Shown: piece by piece, positions 11,750-25,491 of the stretch
Position numbering within the stretch: the first letter of the stretch is position 1
How the letters are laid out: every line of letters begins with the position of its first letter
From: Oxyruncus cristatus
Taxonomy: Eukaryota > Chordata > Aves > Passeriformes > Cotingidae
DNA length: 64,000 bases
Assembly (NCBI GenBank): GCA_013399855.1
Contig: VXAY01002346.1
Coordinates: 7,102-71,101, forward strand
Direction: 5' to 3'
Notes under the pieces: generated by a model
Told to the model about the DNA's origin: nothing
What the model saw: the letters and a program-made list of their open reading frames with translations, nothing else
Databases searched by the model: none
Program-made: the position numbers and the translations under genes

Positions 11750-11990
11750 TGAGACGTCGGAGACTCTGAAAGCAGGAGAAGTCGCGGTGTGTGCTCGGCA
11801 GTGGGGGCAGAGCCCCAGGGCTGCAGCCAGGCCGCCGTGCCCAGCTGGAAAGGCCCAGTTCTGCTCGGTGGCGGCTCCTCGGCACTGCTGTGCCCTGGGA
11901 ATGCCGCATTCCAGGAGGCAGCATCGCCTCCCCCCGTGCCGGGAGCCCGCTGGAGGATGGCTCTGGGGGAACTGCCAGGAAATGCTGCTG
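11750..11990. other. GC-rich patch with moderate CpG
   Basis: A local GC-rich island within AT-rich surroundings, with about a dozen CpGs (GACGTCGG near 11753, GCCGCCG near 11830, GGTGGCGG near 11868). Open frames on both strands overlap it, none recognisable. It includes the inverted CATTCC-type motif at 11894-11915. It could be a small CpG island, an enhancer or simply a GC-rich isochore fluctuation. Confidence 0.4.
11894..11915. repeat. inverted repeat with two TEAD-type (GGAATG/CATTCC) sites
   Basis: The left arm CCTGGGAATG (11894-11903) and the right arm CATTCCAGG (11907-11915) are complementary except for one extra G, separated by CCG. Each arm contains the M-CAT core bound by TEAD factors. 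Function is inferred; a 9-pair inverted repeat can arise by chance in 64 kb. Confidence 0.35.
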
Positions 11991-12221
11991 CTCTGGTACA
12001 GAAACAGCCCAGGCTTTTCATTTATTTTAAAGATAGGGTCACCTTAAACTTGACGAACTTTCACAGCCTGCACAAGCGGGGGGACCATGTGGAGAGAAAT
12101 GTCTCTGGGGATGGGCTTTTCAGTGAGTGAGTTCACTGGAGGCATGAGGCTGAGGTGGATTTGATTGCATTTACTAATAGAAAACCTGACAACAGTAAAA
12201 ACACCTTCACTGTTTAATCTT

Positions 12222-12234
12222 CCACTAGAGGGGG
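12222..12234 (+). promoter_or_regulatory. CTCF-like core motif
   Basis: CCACTAGAGGGGG closely matches the CCASYAGRKGGC-type CTCF core and lies just before an A-rich run. A single motif match is weak evidence without occupancy data. Confidence 0.25.
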
Positions 12235-12249
12235 AAAAAAAAAAAAAAG
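12235..12249 (+). repeat. poly(A) run
   Basis: An uninterrupted run of about 14 A residues follows a short G run. There is no recognisable retrogene body upstream and no clear target-site duplication, so I call it simple sequence rather than a retroposed tail. Confidence 0.6.
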
Positions 12250-12529
12250 AAAAATCAAAATACTTTTTTCTTTCCCAGAATAGCTGGCAGAGAACTTGAA
12301 ATATGTGAGTCCCCTTCTTGATACCAAGTCACTTTGTTGATGAACAGTGCTCCCAGCAAAAACTGGGAATGATACCAGACAAAGGAATGCCCAGCTTCAT
12401 TATCTGCATTATATATCAATAGTTGTGCTTCCTTGCTTATCAAGTGTATAACCTTGTGTGTCCTTACAGTGCAGAAACAAAACAGGCAGCACCCGAAGGA
12501 CACCTGGGACCACGCTTCTAAGGAGTCAA

Positions 12530-13230
12530 GAGAAACAGAAAGATTTTATTAAAATATTATGAATTATTGTTAACATATATTTACATAATTTAATTCATCC
12601 CAGGAAACATCTAAAAGAGTGGAATTTTATAGACATATAGTCATGAAGCCATCCTTTTGTGTCACCATTTCACTGCTACAACCCATCAGTACACTAGAGC
12701 CATATTTGAGGGGATTTGCTTATTTTCTCTAATAACAAGACAAGTTGTGGGGTTGTTAACCCTTAGATGGGATATCTGTCTGGCTCCATCAGCCTAATCC
12801 TGAACTGGAAAGGGACAGTATCTCTCAAAAATCCCATTTTTTTGAGTGAACAGTTTAAAATGCTACAGCTGGTGGGCTAAGCAAACTGGGTCAGTGGTGT
12901 TACAGAAAATGTGTTAGGAACTGCCATTTAAGGCTTTGGTATTTCTGTTACAAGCTTCTTTTCCTCTTTTCTTGGGAGTGCTTAACTTGTAATGAATTTT
13001 GTTAGGTTGAATGTCATTAAGGAAAGAAAATTGAAGCACCTTTAACCTTCTTATATATAGAAGCAATCTCTGTTAAAGGCCTTGTCTCTGAATTCTGTTG
13101 CATTTTTAGTTTGAGACAGATTTGTACTATTTTCGCAATTAACAGCTGTCAATTCAATAAGGACTTCTGACATTCTTGGTCAATTGTTTGCACAATTGCT
13201 GTTTTAAATAGAAAACTGTTAAGAATCTGA
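12530..13230. promoter_or_regulatory. AT-rich candidate regulatory block
   Basis: AT-rich unique sequence with clustered ATTA and TAAT cores (12550-12600), CAATTAACAGCTGTCAATTC near 13136-13155, and an inverted CAATTG pair near 13180-13198. The texture is similar to the stronger candidate elements but less convincing. Evolutionary conservation is unknown. Confidence 0.25.
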
Positions 13231-16200
13231 TTAGTCTAATGGAAGTGAAGGGGAAAACAAGACTGAGGAAAGCAATGTGGTGTTAACAGTGTCTTCTAGA
13301 AAATCCAGTTTATTGCAGGACCCATTATTAGAAGTAAAATCTTAGAGAATCCTGAGGTAAATCAGAAGGTAGAGAGAACCAGAGCCTTGTGGGTGCTGTG
13401 TAAGAGTCATGAGGTTTCTGGTAAAATGTCTGTGTTTAATCACAAAATAATCTTACCAGCAAAACCATGTGTATAAACAAAATCTTCTGTTTCAGAGCGA
13501 AAATAGGGCTAATTGTGTGGCTGCTGAGCAAATCTGCCTGACAGCAGGGGCATCCAAAGGGCATTATGGTAGTGAGGAAGCGCACTAAGGAACCCTGGAA
13601 ACTGCTTGTCAGGAAGCTCTGCTCTGCTGGGTGAACCACAGGTGTGTTGTTCCCACTTCTTGTGGTTTTAATCTTTGAGTTTGGAATTCAGGAGCACCTG
13701 CATTTCCCGGTGCCATCGGCTGCTCTGCCATCCCTATTTCCCCCTCTGTCAGCAGTTGGCTTCCAGATGAGCTTTAGATGAATAGCATTCACCTTACTTC
13801 AGAGTTGTTTTATGATGCTGGTTAGATAAAATAGTTCCAGCAGATACTCCCAATAAGCAGAGGCCTGTAGTCTCTGCAGTTCATTGGTCCCATATGGATG
13901 AGAACAGCTGGGGAGATGGGTTTGCTACCTGAGGCCAATGTTTGTGTTGCCAAGCGCGACTCCAGCTTGCTGACCCTTGTATAATTCATTGCACTTCAGG
14001 AAATGTTGCTCACACTATTCCATTTTGTGATGAATGGCATTACTTAAAACTGATAGTCTTGTAAAGCAGTGGTGACTTCCCATGTCTGACAGATGTGAAC
14101 AAAGAATACAGTCAATAAATATTGCCACCTTCTAAAGGAAGATTCACTGCTCGCACTTGAGAGGGAGGAATTTCAGTGCAAAGAGAAAACAGGTGGAAAA
14201 GAGGCTGGTATAAAATTACAATTTAGGGGTTATGCTTAAGGATGGATCTTTGTGGGGGTTCATGCATTGTAGGTCTCTGAATCATCCAGGTGTGGTGTGG
14301 CAGGCACATATTTCAATCTACCATCGTGAACTAGTTACTGCTTCACTGACCCTCTTAAGTAGCCAGGCAAATCATTTCAGTGACCTTGCTGAGCTTAGAC
14401 TTCCATGGAATTTGCCCAGAAAGGGAAGGTTGTCTCAGAAAGGCTGTGCCTGGATAATAACATTTTCTACTTAGTCCTATTGCTTTTGGGAATGTTTTTC
14501 ACCCAGACGTTTCCTGGTGCATTTTTATCGACAGTTTTTTCAATACTGAGGTTGAGTGTTTTCTTGTTGGTGTGAAAGAGCCTCTGACCTGCTAACCAGT
14601 GTCTCTGAGCTCCATGAGAAGTTTGTGGCAGGCTTTGCTGGAGGCCTCTGCAGGCAGCAGCCCCTCGTTCTGATGAGAGATCAGAGTCAGCTGATTGTAT
14701 CCATAAGAGGAACAAAAAGGCAGATTCTTCAAAAGGTCAGGAATATCAATGAGGAGCTGCCAAGGAAAAGGAAAGAGGAAGCGAGAAGAGAAACACAGTG
14801 TTTTGTCAGGTTTCTGTGGGACACCCAGGCAGAAATCCATCTGGTGAGAGGTGTGAGGATGGTGCCTGCCGAGGTGCAGTGGAGTAGGTCTCTGTGCAGG
14901 TTGGAGGTGGTACAAGAGGAGGAGGTTTCAGTCTTCAGTGAGGAATGAGTGAGGTGAGGTGGGTGAGAAGGGAGCCAGATTCCTCATTAATACAGACCCT
15001 TCTTTTCCAGAGCTGGTGTCTTTAAGCAAAAATAACATCATTGACCAAATTTATAGAAGAATGTACATGGCACAAAATCACCTGGTATTTGCCCACAGTC
15101 ACTCTGTAGTAGATGTGCAATTGTTTCACAGTCTTCTGCTTAATTTCTTGCCACTTCATGGGGTATAAAGACAAATTAGGTAGTGTTCCTATAGAAATAG
15201 AAACAGCCTGATTCAAATTCCTTTTGAAGTTAAGAGGCATGGATTAATACTTATTTCTTATTCTTTTGTGGTGTTAATAGTGCACCAGATCTGATACTGG
15301 GGATATTTCCCTAGAAATGTTTCATATCATTAAACTGTGACTTTTATTCTTGAGACAAAACAATTTTTCTCCATGGCCCCCATTCAAAAACCATAAAAAT
15401 CTTTGCTAAAAGGTGATTGGAGTTAAGTCCACGATTCAAGTAACAAGAGTATCTGTATAGGCAGTGGCTGAAATGAGACAAATCCCAGTTAATAAAATAT
15501 ACTCTGTGTTTCATCCTCAGTAGCTAAAGCCACACTGCAGAAATCACACCATCCAAGGGTGTGCAAGACCCCTTATGCTGGAGTGATGTTCATCTGGTTT
15601 ATGATGGAAGGAAAGGCCAAGGCTGCTCACCTGTGGGCCACGAGCACTCCAGCAGCCTGGCCCTCCGCCCGAGCTCTGAGGATGTGCCCTTGCTCAGCCC
15701 TGACCTGGCTCCAGGTGGGCCAGCAGGGAGGCTCCTGGAGCTGCAGCTGGAATTTAAGCACATCAGACGTTTGGGGGTGCAGAAGGTATGTTTGCAGTTA
15801 GGTTGAGAAAGGATTTTTGGTTTGCTTCGTTATCACTAATGTTCCATCTCCTGAAATCGAGGTTTCAGAACTGAAATGCAGTTGTAGTGATTTCTGCACT
15901 TCTCTCTTGTTTCTTTGAGTTGTAGTGTTCAGCCACAAGGGGCTGAATTAAAGATGTCTAGGCAGCTTTTCTGGGCTTAACTTGGCAATTAAGCTGCTTT
16001 AAAAGATTTCCCAATTAAAATGCAAGTAAGTAAGCCACAACAAAAAGTAAAATCACGTGAAACTAAATTGATACTCATTTGGACAAGTAGCACTTCTAAA
16101 TTTATTGTATAGCTTTGCACACCTTGAGTTTTCAGACTGGCAAAACAATGATTGTCTTTTATCTCTCATGTGAACCAGCCAGCACAACAGAAAGAGAAAT

Positions 16201-18028
16201 TTAATTATTATTACTGTGTCTGGGTTTGCCAATTGTTTGAGGCAGAGGAAGATGGAGCCTGAGGACTCATGCTGTGACCTGCAGGTGCTGTGCAGAGGGG
16301 CCCTCCAAGGATGGCCAGCTTGATGCTGTGCCTCTGGGTTTTCCTGGCTATGCCACCACTTTCTGTTTGACTTCACCAAGATGGCCTTTTCGTCTGTCTC
16401 TGCCTTCTGGAGCTGGCAGCCCAGCAGGAATTCCTGCACAAGAAACCTGGAAACAATCCGGAAATCGTGGTCATTTTGCACAGTGTGCAGTGGGAATGGG
16501 TCTGAACAGAACTCCCTCTGCCTTTGGTGCCCTTGCTGACAGGCTGTAACTGGGACACAGCTCACCCTTCCTCCTCTTGTGTAGCTGAGCCCAGAGAAGG
16601 GAGAAAAGAGAATTCAGAGGTGGCAAAAAGGAGCGAGTGGAGGGGGAAGAGTTATGGATGCCTGGGGAGGTGGTGGGACCAGGTGTTTCTCTGCTTACCT
16701 TCCTCCCTCTTGCCAAACAAGCTGAGGATCCTGCTGCCCTTGTGTGCAGCAGAGGAAGGGGGTGGGAGGTGGCAGAAGTCCCTGTGTGGAACAGGGAGTG
16801 GTGGCTTCTTTCTGCTTTGTGGGCCAGGGGTATATTCAGTGTGCAGCACCAACCCCTGCAGCTCCCTTGGTGATGACAAGTCTGTGCTGGGAGCTTCAGG
16901 AGTTCGGGCAAACAGCCAAACCCTCTTTGCAGAGGCAGCAAGAAAGGGGAAACCGGGATGCTACACTTTCTATCTCTGCCAAAACTGAGTGGAGTTTCAG
17001 GGGACAAAGAAAAGGCACTTCACCACCTGCAGGGCTGCTTATCAAAGGCTTCTACACACAATGGAGGTGTGAGAACTTTTCAAAGGCCAGGCCACAAACC
17101 TTCCCTAAAATTGAAGGTGTTGAGTAGCCAGGATAGAAAAGTCATTTACCGGATTCTCTGGTCATATGGTTACATGCACTTATGTGTGTATATCTGTGTG
17201 TAAACAGGTGTGTACAACCATCTATTGACTTACATATAATGTCCCCAGAGTGACTGATGTAACCTCAAAGGTCACAGCTCCACACCATGCTTGTGCAGAC
17301 AGAAGCAACAGCAGAAATGGGTGTGGAAACAAGACCGATATAATGCCTTTAGGAGAACTCAGAAAACTTGTATTTGTGTCTTGCATTTTGCACTTCACTT
17401 CCTCGGTCTGTTTTGTCTTTTGTCATTTTGCCACGTCTCTATTCGGATGCTGAAGCCCTTAGGGAAGGCTGCTTTCTCTTGGCAGTGCGACACGGTGCAC
17501 TTCGGAAAGTTAATGACTGTTATGAGAAATAAATATTCAGTGAAATGCCGTTTTCATGATTTCATGATCAAACAGAAGGAAGTCTCAGGGTTCTGGGTTG
17601 GTCTCACAGGCCTTAGAAATGCATCCACAGAACCTGTGGGGAGACACCAATTCTGCAAAACAATCAGTGCCTTGGAAAGTAAGAGGAGGGGGATCTTCCA
17701 CAACTCACCTCTGTTGTTGACTTGACACCTCCATGGAGTCTTTGGCCCTCTCCAATATTTTACAAATATGTCTGTGTTTGACTTGTTTCAGGTATTTAAG
17801 TGTATTTAAAGTATCATATCCATAGTAGGGAACCGTGTATTCGCTTATACGCTTCCAGTGGTTACTCCTGGCATCTGACTTTGAACCATAAGAGATCAAG
17901 TATAGGCACTGATTTGATTGTGTAATACAAGTTATAGACTATTTTTGTTTATTTGTTGCAAAATTATACCATTGCCCAGTTCTGTGGTGCAAAACATGAC
18001 ACAGTGCAGTGGATCTGGTACTGTATCT
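13231..18028. other. unique intergenic or intronic sequence
   Basis: No transposon or RNA gene was recognised. Open frames on both strands at about 14460-14950 and 16050-17130 reach 130-178 codons but conflict with each other and resemble no known family. GC is modestly raised at 15630-15760 and 16250-17000. Confidence 0.4.
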
Positions 18029-18066
18029 AACACTGAGCAAAAGCAAGAACACTGAGTAAAAGCAAA
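18029..18066. repeat. two-copy 19-bp tandem repeat
   Basis: AACACTGAGCAAAAGCAAG (18029-18047) is followed directly by AACACTGAGTAAAAGCAAA (18048-18066), with two differences between the copies. This is a simple local duplication with no further copies nearby. Confidence 0.8.
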
Positions 18067-21000
18067 AAGTGGCCGCAAGAAACAATTTTTCTTTGGAAAT
18101 ATAAAAATATACCAGCTACCTGGTAGAGGCTCCTTGCAGCTGGAGCTGAGCAGAGGAATACACTTTAACATGGAATAATATACCTCTAATTCGTTGGAAC
18201 AGCAATCTTTTTGAGTAGACATATAAAATGACTTATCATCTTGCTGTCAGTGCTGATAGAATATCTCTGTAAATGCTGTGGATCACTGAGTGTCATTTAT
18301 AACCATTTAGGGTTTTTTGGTGAATCTTAAAAACAGCAGGAAGAGAAACAGTGCCTTCAGACAATTATCAGATCATCTGGTATCCTGAGCTCAGTGCTAA
18401 CAGAGGGAAACAATTTTCCATGTTGTGCTTTGATAGTTTCTGTACTTGCTGATTACAAAGTGAACAAAGGAGAAAAACCTGACTTTTGTGAGAAGCAAAG
18501 AAAGAATGTATGTACAAGGCAGATATTTTGATGTGAAGGGTGAAAAAGTGGATCTGCAGTGCTTGCAAATGTCCAAAGCAGGATAATAAGGATGACCATG
18601 AAAAAAGACAAGGAATCTACACAGTGCAGAGAAGTTAGAAAAGAAAGAAAAGGAGGAGGGAGTGAATGGAAAGACAATAATGAAAACTGTGAAGATACAA
18701 CATTTGTGAGGGTTACAAAAAGAAATGACGCTTTCTGCTTGTGGATTAGAGGATTGGTTGGTTGGTTTGTTTGTTTCCACTTAAACTTTTTCATATATTT
18801 GTGAAAAATTGATGCTGCACTAATGGTGATGGTCTGGCACAAAAGTTACTATGATATACACAGACCCCTAAAGAGGCCTCAAATATGCAGTCTGTAGGGA
18901 AAGTGTTTCAGAGAAAACTCTCCTTTAGTGTTTTTTTTCCCAAGTGTTACAAGAATAAGCTCACTTCAGCTCAGACATGGGTCACTGGAACTCATGGATG
19001 CTCTAAAGTTCAAGTTTATTAATCATCTTGATCCTCCCTCAAGATCGAGATCAAGGACTTGGTCTGTGCTTTGAAATACATTCATATGTTTACTACTGTC
19101 ACTGTTTGAGGTCTGCCTGCAGTACATGGAACACCTACAAAAAACCAGGAGTTGACAAGGACAACAGGAATCAGGACTATAAGTGTGACATAAATTTGCT
19201 GGTATTCAGAGAACTGGTAATTAGGGCTTTCCTGGAATTAAAAAGTGATTCCCTGTGCAGATGTTTTCAAGAGTCAGAAGTGTGGGCATATCTCCCACGT
19301 GCTGAATACTCTTCAGGTTTGCTTTGCTTCTCACCCCCCTCTGCTCTGCCTTCACCAGGAGGCCAAGTTTTTCCAGATATATCTGTATATATATGTGAAA
19401 GCATGAATTCAGGCCATTCCATTCGTACCACAGTTGCACGGGGAGCTTTTGATTTCATGTGTTAATCTCCAGAGCAAGGTACTGACTCCAGGTACTTCCA
19501 GTGCTCATCTCAGTGTCTCCCTGTTTTTGACATCAAATCAGAGTTGTCAGTGTTCTCTCTGATAGAAACTGAAGGGATTTGAGGAATACGTGGCTTCAAC
19601 TTATTTAAAAAACATCAGTGAAAATCTCCCTGAGTATTTAGAGCCTCTGAAGACATCAAAATCTTAGGGAAAGTACAGTTAATCCCACAAGAGCAGGACT
19701 AGATCTGAAATACTTTGGGTTTGGCTGTTGGGCATTTAAATGTGGTAATTTGCTGAGCCTGTGTTAAGCTTATCCTGACATCCTTGCTCTTCCCAGGCCA
19801 TTGGATAGGCACCAGCACCATGGAATGAACTGGTTACTGGAACTGAAGCCAGTATTGCCATTCCCCCCACCTTGTTTATCTGGACTTGCCCTAGAAATGT
19901 GCAGCCATAATTCCGTGTTTGGTTACTGTTTCCCATGGTATAAATGGTTACTATTCAGGTCTAATCATTGGATTATATATGGGCTTTGAGTATTTCCTAT
20001 TTCAGTAGGAAATCCAAGCACGTGCGTCTTGTAGTATTTGGGGTTTTATGCTTTTAAAATACTCATTCTTCTGAGGTATAGGCACCTTCATTTTCTCTAG
20101 TTGGTTATTTCTAAATTTATTATGCATATGAAACACGATCAAGCTTTTTGACTTCTGTAAGAAAAAGTTCTTGATAAGTGGAGATTTAAGCAAAAGCTTT
20201 TCGTGGAAAATCATTCTCACAAGAAGAAACGATGCTACTGCTAAAAATGTTCAAAAAGCTTCCCAGGCACTGTTCACAAAGCAGTTTTTGCCTTTTGTGG
20301 GTCACAAATACAGCTTGCTGCCGCTTTGCCAAACAGGAAAAAAAAAAAAAGAAAAGCAAGAGTGTCCCAAGGGCGTGCCAGTGGTGCCCTGGGGTTCCCA
20401 GCTGGTGTCTGTTGATGGTTTCTTGTGTTTCTATGAGACAGTTGTTTGAGATGGGTTGTTCTCTTCTGCTCTGCTTTTGAATAGGAGAGTTGTGGTCCCA
20501 AAGAGCCACAGGAAACCCCTCCAGGAAACAGACAATGGGGGCAGATGACGGAACAGAGGAGCTCAGAAATGCTAAAATCAAGTGACAACTGCCCTCACCC
20601 TGAGTAACCCTTAACCTGGGAGCTCAGTGGGTACCATTGCATGAATCTTAGTTCAGGGGTTAGGGCCAGGATTAGGGTCAGGCTTTCATGAAGGAGTAAA
20701 CTGAGAAATGGGTAAGTGCCACGGAGAAGGGGCTGCCAAAGTAACCTGAGAACAGTGGTGGGATATTCCCCTCGGCACCAGGGGACCTGGACACACGGCC
20801 ACCTTCCTGGCTGAGTCTTCAGTCAAGAGTTAAGGACAAGGTTAGGGTTGAAGCTCTGAGAATGAAATGTCCTTAACATTAAGCAACACTCAGAAGGAGT
20901 TACCAAAAACACGTCAAGGCTGCTGTTAGTGTTTTGCCCCCATGCACTCCACTGCCTGGGTGCCAGGAGTGTCCTGCGGCACCAGCCTCAGCCCGGGTTT

Positions 21001-24000
21001 GGAATTCCAAGGGAGTGGAGTGGTGGTGGAAGTCAGAGTAGAGCTCAGGTTGAAGCTGCAGAATCAATGCAATGGCTGCAGCTGGAATCCTCCCCAGGCA
21101 GCTCTTTGAAGAGCCAGCAGGTGTCCTGGTGTAAATCCCAGCACTGGGCTGAGGCTCACAGGGCGAGAGATCCAAGAGGTGGTGAGCGTGTGGTTCAGGA
21201 AGGGCAGCGTTTCCCTCCCACGCAGGTGTCTGTGCTCTGGGGGCTCAGCACATCCCTCAGGGGTTAGGGCTGACTCGACAAGGGGGCCATGAGGTCCAGC
21301 CCAAGCCAACTCTGTCATCTTCTCACGGAGTGTACTTCCAGTAGGCACGGACAGTGCCCTTGGCAGGAGCTGTGCTGCACCTACCCAGCACCCAAAAACC
21401 ACAGCAGGCTCTGCCAAAGGGGAAACAAACCCCACCGTGTCCACTGTCACACGTGCTCGGTAGGCTGTACCCTGATACAGGAGAGAGGAGTTCCCAGTCT
21501 GTGTCTGTATGTCATTACGTGTATGAATGGACACACGTGTGCAAATGATGGAACTCACTGTGGTTTAAAAAGCAGCTAATAGCTGAGAACAATCTAAGCA
21601 GCCAAGGTTAGGGGAAAGGTATTGATTTTGTGTCACACAAATGTAGGTAGAACATCTAAGCACTAAATAATGTTCCCAGGGCGCTTTTCAGTGTGACTGG
21701 CTGAAACAGAGGAGCACAACATATTTAATGATGTGTAGAACACAGCGCTCTCGAGGTCAATAATGTGTACTTAACCTTTAGGTTTTCCATGTTGTCTGCT
21801 TGTCCCGTTGGTTTATGAAGTGCATGTTAACGCGATTGGGGATTTAAGGCAGTGATAACTTGATCTCTCAAACATTGCCTGCTGTGGCACATAGATGTTG
21901 GACAGATCCATGGTGAATATGCCCAGGATTTCCCAGCACCGCCTGCAGGGACTGCTGCTCCTCCTTCACAGCCTTGCTGCTCTGAGGGCAAAGTATTTAT
22001 GATGTGAACAGTAGGATTGCTATCTTACCCTGGTTCTACTTTACCTCCAAAGTTTAAAATTAAGATAACCTGTTCTAGCCTTCACCCTTTGTCAACAGAC
22101 CCATGCTTATTTGGTGGTACAAATGATTAATTTCTTTTAAAGAGGAAAGTCAAATAAGAAATAAAAGCAGAACTTCAGTTAGCAGCAAGCACAGCTCAGT
22201 TAAGAGGAGAGTAAAGATTTCTACGAAGTGATGCATTTTAGACAGTAAAGTCTAAATTAAATCATTTTAACTGGCAAATGAAATTAGCCTTTCTTATATG
22301 AAAGGTAAAATCAGATCTTTATTCAGCCTTTGTGTGCAAATGAGAACCTTGTGTCCCATTTCAAAGAATTACTGTCCTTCTGAAGCAGACTGAAAAAAGT
22401 TTAACCTGATTTTATGGAGCAAGATCTTGCCTGTCACTGTGGAAGGGTCACTAAATGAGATATCCCGTTATATCAGCAGTTCCCATGTAAACAAATTTAG
22501 GGTTTACTCTGACTTTTAGTATGTTCCTGCAATTCTAATGCGAGGGGTTCTTACCTGTCTTCAGAGGATAAATATATAAAGTGCAATAGCTTGGCTTTGG
22601 AAAACTGACTTCAGGTTTTGCTTCAGGAGAGGAGACCCATCAGACACTTGTGCCCACTATTCCTGTCTCTTGAAATTACAGGAGAAGGAGGGTGGTAGTG
22701 TTTGGAGCTCTGATCCATGAACACAAACCAGCAGATTGTGAGTGTCCTTCACACCACTGCCTCCCCCCGCTCCACAAATAGATGTGTAGCCTCATTGCTT
22801 TGGGACTTGGGCCCACAGCTGAGTTACTGCAGCTTCATAAGCAACTGTTCAGCTGTTAAGGCAAGGTAAGAACCTTTTCTACTCCTTAGATCCGAAACTA
22901 AGATCTACAAGGTGGAACTTGCTTGCCTAAATATTAGTTTATCCTCCCGTGACAGATCTCATCTCCCCGTCACCACAAGCTAAGAATGCAAACAGGGACC
23001 ATTACCTGCTCTTTAAAACTGCACTACACTTGTGCAGAGCTGAAGCCTCTGCTCCAGCACTGTAACTCCTCAGGACTCACCTTGCAACCCTTCAGGTTTC
23101 TTCAGAACTTTGTAAGAGCTGATGCCCCACCTTTAACTCTCCTGGTTACGAATAGCAGAGAAGAAAGAGCAGCCAGTTGGCATATGCAAGGGGACTGTGT
23201 TGTCTCTGTTACTCACTATGACTTTATATTCGTAGGTACATATAAAAAGAATAGAATATATGTGTGTGTGTAGCAAACCAAGCTTTTCTTTGAGTACATC
23301 AGGCCCCTTTGCTGCCAGCACCCCTGCTCGTGTGGAGCTCACGTGACCCAGACTGACTGGTGTCTTTCCACTGGGTGCAGTTCTTATGCTGATGTCAAAC
23401 TAATTTTGCTTGAGGTTTCTACAGCAGTACAATGAGCATTGTTGTGGAAATGTGGTGAAATTACAAAGTAGTGTCGGGGCTTTCTGTACCAGGTGCCCTA
23501 TGCACTCAGAGTGAGAGAGGCCTCCTGAAGAGTCAAACCAGACCATAAACAGAAGCTGTAAAGTAGAGCAGAGGAAGGAAAAGGTGGATGGAAGCATATT
23601 ATGGAAGTATTTGATGATTTGCCCAGAAAGGAAAGAATAAGATACTGACTGACAAATGCATTTAATGAGCACAACTGACTGAGGCATTCAGACACCTTTG
23701 TGAGTCTGGCCCTCAGCAGATAACCAATGCCTTTGTGGCTGGCACATGGGACATGTTCTGTGTACCTGTGCTCTCCTGCCTGAGCAGCTTGGACAGGAAT
23801 TCCTGTGCTGTGCTCAGCTCCAGCTGCTTCTTCTTGCTCTGAACGTTGTGTCTGTCCTCACGCAGCAGCCAAACACACCACTGTGCTCACAGTGAAGAGT
23901 AAATGCCACAGTTCTGTCGAGTTTTCCTTCCCTGGGAGAGCTTCAGATCTTTCCTACAGCAGAGGGCCAGTCAGAATATTGAGCAGGTAGGCAATAGTCT

Positions 24001-24589
24001 GGATCTGTTCCCATCTCTGCAAGCAGTTTGTGTGTGCCAAAAACTGAGTCTGTGAATCAGGAGAGCGCTGAAGCCTCTGCCTTCTCTTAAACAGCCAAGT
24101 AGCCACCTTGATTTCCATAGAATTCCTATGTTGTTTTGGAAATGCTCGAGTTCCTGGATGGACAAAGGCTCATCAGTGACATGGAACTATGAACTTCACA
24201 TGTGCATTTGCTTCTGCAGTAATCTAAAGGGGATAATGTATTTCCAGCAAAATGTCTTATTTTCCCAACTCCAGATGGTTGGTGGGGGAAAACAGGAATT
24301 AATGACAATGATATTGAAATATGTCCTGGTATCTAAAAGACTTCAGACAAGCATTGCGATTTCCCCACTCTCCCCAACCTTTCTACATCAGAGTATTGTC
24401 TCTCTGGCTTGTTTACTGAAAGATCAGGATCAGAGTAATCTAACATTTTAAGGCTATTTCAGAACACAGATCAAATCAGTATGACCACCAGTTTTTCTAT
24501 TCCTTTTCATTTTCTTTATTTTCTTTCTGTTCTTGAGCCATCTATTATTTATGTTTATTCGTAACTGACTAAAATATTTTTTTCAAACA
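18067..24589. other. unique intergenic or intronic sequence
   Basis: A purine-rich stretch (about 18600-18680), an A run (20338-20350) and scattered single TTAGGG hexamers (20648-20850) are the only compositional features. A stretch at about 21720-21860 keeps CpGs in AT-rich DNA and could be a minor regulatory element. The 164-codon minus-strand frame at 21064-21558 is not recognisable. Confidence 0.35.
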
Positions 24590-25490
24590 AAATTTGCCGT
24601 GTAATTCAAGTGTTTGATAACTTGTTGTAAATGAGGCTGTGATCCTATGAAAACTTTTGCCTGGAGAAAGGGCTGTTTCCATATGAGTAGTTCTATTGAT
24701 TTATTCTTGTATACAAACATTTGAAGGATAGAGCCATGAAGTTATATTGTATGTACATGATGCTGAGCCTTTCAGGGGGATTTCTCTCACAGGAAGACGA
24801 TACTTTCCCTTAGTGACCTTTCCCCCTACAAGTAATCTGTCACTGTATAATTAAATGAGAAAGTAAATAATGTTATTATTTCTGAGCATGGACACAGTGC
24901 ACACAGTAACAAATCTGATTCAAAGAATAGCTGATGAGGGGATTTGTGGAGATCCTTGATGCAAAGTTTTAAGTACAGTACAACCAGATACCTACTCTAA
25001 ATTGGCTGCCACTGTAATTAAAAGTATAAATGTTTCAAGTCGAATACATCCTATTAGTAAGATTTTAGGAAACAAAAATTTAATTTATTCGCATTCGATA
25101 TGGTCTGTAAATGCCACCATTATGTGCTTTCCTCTGGCCTTTGATTAGCTATGGATTAATAAAACTTTTATACCTTCTTTGTCAGCCTCATTTTGAACTC
25201 TGTTTTTGCATACTGTTACTATTAAATAAATGAATTAGTGTCCAGAAATGTGTCATGCATATTACCTAACAGCAGGAAGCATAATACAGTGGTCAGCTCC
25301 CCAGGAGCATTATAAATCCTAACACGCTCAGTAACCTGCTCGTGTGGACCTATTAAAAGCTTGATGATTTAGTGAAGCAGTATTTGTGCTTAACAATGGA
25401 ATTTTAGTTAATTCAAAACAAAGTAAATCATTTCCAATTACAGTATTTGAATATTCGCAGCAGCTACACGAGGACGTGTAATGTTGCCAG
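24590..25490. promoter_or_regulatory. candidate conserved non-coding block
   Basis: A long AT-rich unique block that contains homeodomain cores (GATTAGC and GGATTAATAAAAC near 25144-25164), AACAATGG (SOX-type) near 25392-25399, and CATTCGATATGG and TATTCGCAGC with retained CpGs. It lacks repeats throughout and ends at a purine tract. The pattern is consistent with one or more enhancers; this is inferred from texture. Confidence 0.35.
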
Positions 25491-25491
25491 G

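Noticed and set aside
14556..14948. 130-codon plus-strand frame with a charged middle
   Set aside because: No family resemblance, and similarly long minus-strand frames overlap it. Consistent with chance.
20330..20360. A-rich run as a processed pseudogene tail
   Set aside because: No recognisable retrocopy body upstream and no flanking duplication.
20640..21270. Several TTAGGG hexamers suggesting interstitial telomere sequence
   Set aside because: The hexamers are single and scattered rather than tandem; expected by chance in G-rich sequence.
21064..21558. 164-codon minus-strand frame
   Set aside because: No recognisable motif and overlaps plus-strand frames of similar quality.
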